Positions 24,001 to 35,100 of a DNA stretch of 64,000 bases are shown piece after piece. The DNA is from Diphasiastrum complanatum (lineage: Eukaryota > Streptophyta > Lycopodiopsida > Lycopodiales > Lycopodiaceae), in the NCBI GenBank assembly GCA_029204225.1, contig CM055095.1:62415910-62479909 (forward strand), given 5' to 3'. A program made the position numbers and the translations under genes. The first letter of the stretch is position 1; the number at the start of each line of letters is the position of its first letter. The notes beneath the pieces were generated by a model, which was given only the letters and a program-made list of their open reading frames with translations, searched no databases and was not told the DNA's origin.

Positions 24001-24639
24001 CTCTGAATGATTTGAAGAACTAAAGTTGAGAGCAGTTTCTAAGTTTGGAACACCGCTGACCGAAAGTGTCCTATGAATCGACCATCAAGCTCACTCACCA
24101 CATTTGACAATAATCCATAAGTCTAGAAAACCACTCTACACAACTTTGAGCTAATCAAAAGCTTTAGCTGTCATCTTTATAAGACTACCCAAATCACATC
24201 AATACCTTTTTAAATCGTTGGAAAGCCAGCTCAAGTATCTATGAAGATACTAAGCTCCCTTGTACCAGATCAAAGAGTTCTGTGTACACGGATGACCTAC
24301 ACAAGGTGAATCATGACATTCATAGAAGATTTAAAGTTTGACAATCTCAATGTTGGGCGCACACATTACTATCCTTGAACAAAAGTCCATCGTAGATAGG
24401 ATACTGCTTTACTAATCTTCCCTTCTCTTTGGGTCAATTTTGCATCCTATAACCTAGTTCCATTACTCGAGTCGTCAATTTTTGCTTGTTCTACTTGCCC
24501 AATATGAGCGAAATGAGAAGCAGTCTAGGAGTGTCCTTCAAAAGAACAAAGTTGCATCAAACCGCGAATTGCAGTTTGAACTATCGAACCGTTCGGGGCT
24601 AGTTCGAACTGACCTGATGGCATCTTGGCCTGAACGGGT

Positions 24640-24705
<66 letters not shown>

Positions 24706-27700
24706 AAGAAAGCTTTAATAATGTCTTTTCCATGCCAAAAGGCATATAAGACTAGTAAATGATATACTGATGCGTACCTGATGGGAGCGCTGTAGTGGAG
24801 ATACCAAATGACTCAAGAAGGAAGTGGGATGCCTGAGAAAACCACGACAGTTGATAGCCCTGGTCATGAAGGGAGTGTGAGGAAGCAAGTGCTGTCTGTG
24901 TATACCACATATCTGCATTTGGTAGAGCCTAAACTCTCTGAATGTATACAATAAGCTGGAAAGCGGCATCTATCTGAATGGGTGGAATGACAAACTCTGC
25001 AAGAAGGATCTCATGTGGAACCAAGGGCTTTGCCCGAATCATACAAGCTAACATGGTGGTCTGTAAGCGTGAAATGCTAGCCCAATGTGATGAGGGAAGA
25101 CCGGTACACTACGTCTTTGCTGCATACAAGGCTATGGGGGTGACAATAGTATCAAAAAGTCTACACTTACTGCGAGCATCTCGGAGGAACTTCCTGAAAC
25201 AGAACCGCTCAAGCTGAACAAGGAGGAATGCCCCTTCCCAAGTCGGATGGTGGCTGCCTGTTGCATGCTGAAGGTAGGACCAGAAAAGAGTATCCCCAAA
25301 TAAGTATAAGAAGAAACTACCTCTAAGGCCTCTCCATCTAGGGTGAGCTCCTGGTGTTGCATGAAAGCTCGAGAAGTGTTGAAGACCATAACCTTGGTCT
25401 TCACAGTGTTCACCCCCAATCCCCACCTGGTACAAAATCCCTGTAAACAATCCAGCTGCCTCTGTAATCCCTCCCTGGTTGGAGATACTAATACCACATC
25501 ATCTGCATAGAGGAGAATAGCAATCAAAATGGTGTCGAGTCTACAACCAGCTCCGCAACACTGTGAGATGGCTCGCTCTAACTCGTCAATGTACAATCCA
25601 AAAAGAACCGGTGAAAGGGAACATCCCTGTTTCACCCCAATGGTGCTCCAAATGTGATCAGAGATGCCACTGCCGTGTCGGAAACATCCCAAGACCCGCT
25701 CGTAAAGAGCCGTCACTGCCAGAACAATATCTGTGGAGAAGCCAAGGTCGCGAAGTCTTTGAATGAGCAAGGAGCGTGGTACAGAGTCAAAGGCTTTCCT
25801 GAAGTCCAAAAAACAACAGTAAACCCTCTCCTTTTTGTACTTAGCTTCCTCAATCAAAGCTCGAAGTGTGAAGATATGGTTAGTGGTAGAATAATGAGAG
25901 CGGAAACCTGCTTGTCCCAATGCATGTAATCTCTTGGATTTTGCCTCTGAACTCACTGCAGACTGGAGAATGGTACCATAGAGCTTCGTGAGAACATGTC
26001 CAATCATGATGGTATGGTAGTTACCTGGAATCATGGGATCACCATTTTTATGAATAGGATGGATGATGTTGATGCACCAGGATGAAGGGAAGACAGAGAC
26101 AACGACAGAATTGAGGAGAGAGGCTAGTGTGGGAGCAAGGAGGTCAGAAGCATGTGTTAAGAGCTCAGATTCGAGGTCGTCAATATCTCTTGCCTTATTG
26201 GACTTCATTCTCTTGATGGCCGCAAGTACCATGTCAGAGGTGAAGAAGGTGAAATTAGAGGGGCACGAGGAGATAGCAATGGGTGTGTCAGTGGGTATGG
26301 TATAGAGGTTGGTAGCGTACTCGGTTCATATGCGGAGATCATCTAGGAGAGGTGGTGGAGCACGAGGGATAAACTCACGCCAAAAGGCGCTTGAGGAGGA
26401 ACTGAAGAGAAGGTCAACAAGGTGCTTTCCTTCAGAGTCATCATAGGCACGCTTTTTCTTGCAAAGTGTGCGATGGTAGGAGTGTCGGGCAGAGCGGAGA
26501 AGGTGAGGATCATGAGTACGAGCATGGGTGACAAGGTGATGAAGAGAGTGACACTCGACATCATACCAAGGGGGGTGTAGAGGGCGAAGCGATGAAGAAC
26601 GTGTGTCTGTCTTTATGGGGCTTAGATGGAAAAGCTAGGGAAGCCGCGACATGAAGAGAAGTGCTAAGGAAAGCAGCTTGAGTCTCGACTGTACTATCGT
26701 GTGGAAAGGAATGGAGTAGGGAGGCTAGAAACTCCTGGTAGACTGGCGCATATAGGGAGCTGAATGTATACCTGGGTGCACAGGGGAGCGCGAGATGTGA
26801 GGGTGGTTGGAGAGGTGGGAGGCGGCCGATAGCGAAGGAGAGAAAAGAATGATTAGAGAGAGTGGTGGGAGATATATGAAAATCAGAGATGAGAGGTATG
26901 GAGGATGGTGATCCCATGAGATAGTCCACAACACTATGTCCACCACTGTGGGGATGACTAGTATAACTGCCGGAGTCTGGCTAGCAAGTTAGGCCATTGT
27001 AAATGGCTAACTCATGAGCCTCTCCAAATTGCAATAAATGCCCACCGTAGGGGGTAATAGGCCCCAAGCTGTCCTCTGAAACCCTGGTAACTTCCATCTC
27101 ATCGCTGTCGAGGGCAATGTTTGAGGGTACCTTTCGAATCGCCTTTTTGAACCGTGTTTGAATCGAGTTTGAATCGGGAAAGAATCGGCTTGTCCAAGTT
27201 CGAATCGGCGAATCGGTTTTAGGGTTTTTTCTTTAAACATTATTGTCACGACTCACATCATACATATTACATATGTCATATTCCAATGTACCATGTGCAT
27301 GGTTAGTTAGTGCTAAATTAGCAAATGTTCAATGATTCAAATTTCACGAAAATGACAATGTATACAATGTGCATTGTGTAACTTTTAACAAGTAAAAGAT
27401 TATAGTACTAAGTTCTAACTTCTAATAGCTTACAACTTACAAGTAACAAGTTACAATACTAAGTAGTAAGTATTAACTTCTAAATATTAACTCTCGAGTT
27501 ACAACTTACAACTTGCCGTAGTCTGTGAGCCATTCGACATTCAACATTGATAATTGAAACATTCCACATTTGAACATTACCAAAATGTAAACTTGTTACC
27601 TGAGTCTTGAATCATATATGTAGTTTAACTCATCCATAAATGCCAAATGGTAGTAACGCTGCTCAAGTTTATAATCTCAAAACTTCGAAGTTCAAATTCA

Positions 27701-30700
27701 ACTCCTAATTTCTATAAACTAACCAGAATACTAAATACTAAATAGTAAATACAAATGGGCCAGTCTCCTGAGTCCCCCTAAGGTAGACTAGTCACTAAAG
27801 CCTAACGTAGCCTCCTCCTAGTCACCCGTGGAGGTTGTGACCTCGTACGTGCAGGCTCAGGAGCAGGATCCTCATCAATGCTATCAGCATCATCAGATGG
27901 ATCACTCTCATCCTCTGAGGAATCCTCGTTGTCGGCTTCATCTTCCGAGGTCTCTGTATCGTCTTCGTCTTCTAGTGGCTCCTCGTCCTCGTGAGCTCGA
28001 GAACTAGAAGCCTCTTCCCCTGTCCTGCGACGTGTAGCAGCCCGAGTGGTAGGTCCTGCGCGCAGAGATTGGCAAAGGGTTACAATTCACAATCACAAGT
28101 TTCAATTCTAATTTCTAAAGCTAGTTAGTAGTTACTACTTAGAACATGGGATGGAGCTCAAAGTTCAAACTTGCAAGTGGCAAGGACCAACTTGCAAGGG
28201 CCCAAGCCTCAAGGCTCAAGGGCTAATTCAAATTTCAAAGCTTGAAATTGGAACTTGAAATTCACCTGCAAACTGCATGGCGTCATCATAGAGTAGTGCA
28301 TACACGTCCTCTACCTCTTGTGACCTTGGTGGTAGGTCTGGAACCTTCGTCACATCAATGTCATCTGGATTTACCTGCAGTATGTAGACAGCAGAACAAC
28401 ACATTTAATATGTCACATTTCAATGTTCAAACACAATTGCAACTATCAAATTACAATTTACCTGCATAGGCTCCCTCGCCCCCTTCATCTTCTTCAGAAG
28501 CCGCAGATTGGCGTGCACATACACCAACCTGTCTAATTGTGCAACACTAAGCCCGTTCCTCGTCTTCGTATGAATCAGAGAGAACAAACTCCAATTCCTC
28601 TCACATGCACTCATGTGCAATCCTGTGAGAGAATGCGTATGGCGAGCTTCCGCAATTGAGGACAATCACCCCCATACTTGTCCCACCATGAAACAGGGCG
28701 CAGTTGTCCTTCTTTGAGCCGCGCTCCTGGACACCCAAACTCAAGAGCCTCACGCCTGCACAGTGCACACGTGAGTTGTGACAATGCACATTGAAGATCA
28801 TTCATGAGTGAGTGCCGAGTGTGACAATGTGGCCACTCACTTCATTGGCATTCAAGAAAGACAAAGGACTTGGAAAAATAACAAATGTTAGAGAATTGTC
28901 ATGACTAAGGACTTATACCTGAAGACATTGAGATCATCCCTGAGTGAATCCTGCATGACAGAATCAGGATAGACCCTCTCAATGTATGTGCGCCATCCCT
29001 GTCGGAGCTCTGCATCATGGAACTGATCTTCATTCCTCCATAGAGGATGAAGAATGCAAGCCATAACGTGTAGAGGCTGATGGAACCACTCGGCTTGCCA
29101 CTTTTCTCTTATTTCTTCAACCCTACAAAATTTGAAAATCATACATCATACATGTCACATGGTGCATACTTATTACTACATACTACATATTACATAAACA
29201 ATCATCAATCGTGATAAGAGATAATGCATAATACAAACCTCTCTGCATTGAAGGCAGTGCAGGTGCGAATTTGCTCTCCCAGCCTGTCCATGAACTCATA
29301 GAGAAGGCCCAAAGTGCAGCCCTCTCTATCCGTAAGGCGCAGGACAGTGTAAAGAGGCTGCAACACTATGATAATGGCCCGTGCATCATCCCAAAAAGGA
29401 GATGCTAGCACAATTTTCTCAAATCGCTGAGCCTTAGGCTCTCGTGAGTGCCTCCACTGACGCCAAGGCTGTAAGACCACCATCTGTCTCAAGCCATCAT
29501 GCACCTTCACGAGGCGCTCCAAAACAATGAAAATAAAGCCAAACCTGGAACGGATCATGATTGCAAATTGTATTAGCTTCAACAAAGCAATTATCGGATA
29601 ACAAGGTCTTAGGTTGAAGCTGGAGTCTCGAAAGTAGTTAGTAGTTGCTAGTAAGCTATGTACTAGCTTCTAAGTAATAAGTAGTAAGAATCTAAGTGAT
29701 GAAATTTGAATCAAATTTGATGAATAGAAAAGTAGACCTGGTGGGGGCAGGCCTCAATATGTCGAGGCTAGAATACTCCCTGAACATACTCAGGACCCTC
29801 GGTCTCTTGGTGACAAACCTCACCAAGAACCGGCCTATGTCTAGTACCTCTGCAATCCATGGCAACTTTGCTATATCCTCAAACAAGAGGTCTAAGCAAT
29901 GTGCAGCACAGGGTGACCAAAAGATCCAAGGGTACTTTTCATTTACGAGCTTCCCCATGGCAACACAATTTGCCGCATTGTCGGTGATGACCTGCAAAGC
30001 ACAACAATCATCAATGCAACATCGGAACATCCGACATCGATCTTCTCTAAAGTACAAGTCCATGATCCAAGAAGCAACATTGAACAAGTAGTGTAAGTAA
30101 AAAGTTTTCACTCATTTTTATTTCTCACTACACAACTGAAAGTCAAGAATCAATACCTGCACAACATTCTCTTTGCCGACCTCCACAATGACCGCGTCAA
30201 TAAATCCAAACAATGTCTGGGCATCCAAGGTTAAGCCCGAGATGTCGATGGATCTCAAGAACATCATGCCCAAGCAAGAAGAAACCAATATATTTACAAT
30301 ATGGCGCCTCCTGGTATCAGTCCAACCATCTGATATGATGGAGCACCCATACCTAGTTCAAAAGATCTCATTGCCCACAAAATTCAGATTTCAGATGGCA
30401 ATTGTCAATTGCATTAAAATTTTAACAATTTATGTAATTGGTCAATAAATATAACTATTTCGATCATTCTTAATTTTTAAAACATAAAAGTTAAGACTCA
30501 AGAGATAGAACTTAGAAGTTAGAACTTGGCACTCGCCACGGCCCACTTCAAACTTGGAATTTCAAGTTAGAAGTTAGAACATAAATGACAATACATATTA
30601 GTATTAATTTAGTGATTACTAATCACTAATTAAAATAAAGTAGGGTTTAGGAATTAGGATTTACATGGCCCATGATCTCCTGATAGGCTCTAGCTCCCTA

Positions 30701-32090
30701 TCCACGGAGTCTTGCTCGGCAACCAACTGAGTCCTCCTCAACTGCTGCATGGATGGTCCCTCCCACTCCGAACCGATCCTAGATACATGTCTCATCATCT
30801 CCCTCCATGCAAGGGTCGCAGCCAAGTGAAAGGGGAAGTTGCACATGTAGAAACACCTCCTAACATATACAATGCCTATGTCCTTGTTACTTTGCTGAAA
30901 GGATGCCACATACACATCTCTACCTCTAAGATGTGTACCAGTACGGCTCTGGGCATGAGAAGAGCCTCGTGACAATGGTGCCGCCGCATCACTCTGACTC
31001 TGAGTCTGACCCTGTGATGTGGAAGAGCCTGCTGGAACTGTTGCACATTGCCAATGGCCACAAATTATTAGTTACTATCCAGATTCTAGAATCTACAACA
31101 AATTACAGTGGAGATAGATGAATCGTGGTAGACTCTAGTAGTTTGTAGATTGTAGTAATGTCAAAGTACATACGATATGGCATATGCAATGAATTATAAT
31201 TTACAACACAATCATCAATGCAAATATTTTCTATTTAGCATCTAGCAACAACTTACAATTGTCAATAACTCAGGTGACAAGAATCTCAACATAGGATAAT
31301 GGATTTATAAGTTATAACTAGTAACAGCTTCAGAATTCCGAATCATTGATTACAATTTACGATCACGATTCACCAACTTGTGGGCGAATGATGACCCTCC
31401 GAGGTAGTCGTAGATGGAGCTGCAGGTATCGTCAATGAGTCAGGTGCTCGCGCACAACCTGCGATCTCATAACCACGTAGACGCAATAGGTGTGCCTTTA
31501 TTCTAGCGGGGCCACCTGTGTAGTCCTTTCCACAATACTTGCAAGTCCACCTCTTAGTGCCTGAGGCGCCATAATTAGAAGCAACTGTCACATGATCCCA
31601 CAAGGGATCCTTCTCTCTCGGCATGGTATCTACTATCTAGATTCTAGTCTCTCTCCCCCCACTAGTCTCTCTCCCGGGTCCCCCTTCTAAATTCTGATTT
31701 TTCACTCACACACACCTAAAGGCTAACTCTCTCGGACCTCCCTCCACACACACACACACCCCCTCCCCTAAGTTTACCTCCCTCTCTCTCAAAGACTCAA
31801 ACACACTCTTTTAACTTAAAAATCTATTCACACATGTCACACACACAAAACACACACACATTATCAAACACACACACACACACACATTTATCAAACACAC
31901 ACACACACATTTATCAAACACACACACACCAACACACACAAAAACACAAAAACACAAACACACACACACACATTGTCAAACATTTAACACACACACACAC
32001 ACATTTGTCAACAGTCACACTGAACACACATGAACACCCACGTCAACAGCCACACATGACACACAATTCCACCCCTCTCACACAACTCCA

Positions 32091-32127
<37 letters not shown>

Positions 32128-35100
32128 TTTCTCTCCAGACTCGCAGATCTATATTCTGTCCACTGTCTCGGATCTCTCTCTCTCTCAGGCGCGGAAATCT
32201 GGGAAGCTTCAGGGCCCAGGGGGAGGTAACGAGCAGGGGGAGGTCTCAGGTAACGAGCAGGAGCAGGAGTCGCGAGGAGCAGGAGCAGGAGGTCGCGAGG
32301 AGCAAGAGGTCAAGTCGCGAGGAGGCGATGAGTTTTTTTTTTTTTTTTTTTAAAAACGGTTTGAATAGTCAAAAAACGGTTCGAACCGGACCTTTTCGAA
32401 AAGGACTTTCGAATCGCGGTTCTTTCAATGAATCGCGATTGGACACAACACTGGTCGAGGGCATGAATGCGGAGCTGGTCGGTGATGTCATAAAACTCTG
32501 ACTGCCGTGAGGAGGTCCGGGCATTAAAATCCCCAGTGAGGAAGATATGCCCCCGCTCTACGAATTTGATAATATTCGGCAATACTTCAAGGTAGGGTGA
32601 ACCTATACCCTTAGCAAAGGATGAAGACTCTGGAGCAAAATAACATGCCGCCACAAAGAGGTCCCTGTCCAAACCAATATCATGTCCAATAATACGAATC
32701 CAGATATAACGTGCATGCTCATCGTGTCTGATGAACTCGATGCTCGGATGATGTATAAGCATGCAACCCCATCGGATCCACGACCACTAGCTGATCTTGG
32801 ATGGCCAACTTCGACCGATCGAGATATTCTAATGAGGATCTACTACAAAGACACAATGATATAGTGGCCTTGCATCCTCATGGGGGTTCCTCTATTGACG
32901 AGATAGAGGTTCCTGGGCAGAATGATAACTACCAAGTAAGAACATAGGGACTTCCTCTGGTATCCGCATCAAAGCTTCCCTTGCATATTGCAACTACACC
33001 AGTGAACTTCGGCGGCTTGAGATCCTTGATTGATGGCAATTTTCTTGTTTTCGATGGGACTTCGGCTTCTTTGTCAACAGTCACAGGTTCAGCGGCAACC
33101 GTAGCTGTTCCACTAACTCTTTCAGGATCCTGTGGGGATCTTGCCAACTTCAATTGCTCACGGACTTGTGGTAGCACCACTTCCATAAACCTTGGCTGCA
33201 ACTTCCTCAATCCTATTTCGGTACTAGAACCTTCTAACGGATCCATACTGACTGTGGTAGAGTTGCACTCAACTATAGAAGGCTGCTTTTAGGACTTAAT
33301 TGATGAAATCAAATCAGATCTTTCCAATGCTTTTGACATGAGCGATCTAGGATTGATGCACTATTGTCTTGGCATTGAAGTATGGCAAAAGGAAAACGTG
33401 GTCTTTCTTACACAAAGCAAATATGCACGAGATTTGCTTTATAAGTTCAATATGCAGGATTGTAAGCCTTTGAGTACACCTATGGATGTCAACATGAAGC
33501 TTACTGCATATGATGAATCTGAGAAAGTGGATGCTTATTTGTATAGACAGCTGGTGGGTAGTTTGATTTATTTGACACACACACAACCTGATATTTCTTA
33601 TGCTGTTGGTGTTGTTAGTCAATTTATGCAAGATCCTAGTCAAACACACTGGAAGTTTGCTAAACGTATTCTCAGATACATTCGAGGGACATTGAGTTTT
33701 GGTTTGAAGTATGATTAGTCTGAAGCGCCAATAGTGATAGGATATATAGATGCTGTTTGGACAGGTAATATTGATGACAGAAGGTCTACCAGTGGTTATA
33801 CATTCAGTTATGGTACAGCTGCAGTTTCATGGAGCAGCAAAAGGCAACCTACAGTAGCCTTATCCTCGATGGAAGCTGAATATCGAGCACTCAGCAATGC
33901 TGCACAAGAAGCGGTAGGGTTACGAAGATTGCTTGTGGATTTAGGTCAACCACAGGTGGATGTGACTACTGTATCTTGCGACAATCAAAGATGCATTCAC
34001 CTTGCCAAAAATCTAGTTTTACATGCTCGAACCAAGCACATCGAAATACATTATCATTTTGTTCGAGAGAAAATTCTTGATGGAGCCATTGATCTTGTTT
34101 TCTGTAAATCTGAAGATCAAGTGGCAGATATTTTTACTAAGTCATTAGGTAGATGTAAATTTGAAAAGTTTCGTACTCTACTAGGAATAGAAGAATGCAA
34201 TTTTATCATTGAGGGAGAGTGTTAGAAATCAATGATAAACTTCATTGTTACACTTCCTAGTTACTGTTTACGATGTACTTTATTACTATCTATAACTAGT
34301 CGTAGGCTAGTCTAGTGGTCTACTCCTAGGTTCTCCCTCTCTATTAGGATTCAGGGTTTATATGTACATTTTACATTCAGTATGTGTTAGTGTGATAGAG
34401 TGATATTGCGTGTTCTTCTTCCGTCTCCCTACTTGGTGATTGCTTATGGTGAATGCTTGATGTTGCATTTCTGATTGTTAACAATATACTAATATTAGCC
34501 CCTAATTGTTAAACCTTTAGGTATTGGGCCAATTACCATTAAGGACCCAGGTAACCATAAGTTGCCCTAATCTCTAGAAGGTTCCACTGATGGGAACCAA
34601 GCTCTTATATTATTGATGGGAACCAAGCTCTGATACCACTGATGTAAAATGTGGCTCTGATACCACTGAGGGAAATCTGATGATGATATAGACTTATCAG
34701 CTCTGATTCCAATCTGATGGGGGAATTAGAAACTCGTAACCCGAACAAATAAAAGTTGTAAGACGATGAACAGTAATAACTGATGATAAGGACCTGGATT
34801 ACTTAGAGAATGGAGTTATGATAGAGCTGTTCTGATTGCGTTGATTAAAAGTATCAGTTTAGGTGTCATAGACAAACATAGAGAGAGATTGCAGAAACGA
34901 TTAGCGTCTGAGACAACCATGCAATACTCCTTTATTGATATTTAGTAATAAAGAAATGCTAAACAATTAGGCGTCAAAGACAGCCATACATTTCTTCGTT
35001 TATGATACATGCGGAAGAAGAGTGAGAGTTAAGGAACATTCAACAAGAATGCAATAGTACAATATTGCTTGGGAAAATGGGCTAGAAGTATGAATTGACT

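Larger units (their letters stand above)
27115..32453 (-). mobile_element. hAT DNA transposon (5339 bp)
   Basis: Flanked by a perfect 8-bp target-site duplication GTCGAGGG (27107-27114 and 32454-32461), the hAT signature. Ends are imperfect inverted repeats, CAATGTTTG at the left and CACAACACTG at the right (CAGTGTTGTG when reversed). Subterminal regions carry many GAATCG/CGATTC motifs. A multi-exon transposase lies on the minus strand. Simple repeats near the right end include (CA)n at 31834-32040, (CT)n at 32093-32122 and a GAGCAGGA-rich stretch at 32225-32330. Confidence 0.95.
24710..32780 (-). mobile_element. LINE (non-LTR) retrotransposon, interrupted by a hAT element
   Basis: Endonuclease at the right (32462-32780), hAT insertion 27115-32453, rest of the endonuclease at 26930-27114, a linker, RT at 25132-26232, and a C-terminal tail to about 24715. 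The endonuclease continues across the 8-bp duplicated site GTCGAGGG. Its 5' end is lost at about 32780. In-frame stops show it is dead. Confidence 0.85.

Noticed and set aside
31834-32229. 131-codon Thr/His-rich frame on +
   Set aside because: Product of the (CA)n tract inside the hAT element.
32981-33292. 103-codon + frame before the copia RNase H
   Set aside because: The opposite strand carries the gag-like motif [15 protein letters not shown]; the + frame shows no domain.
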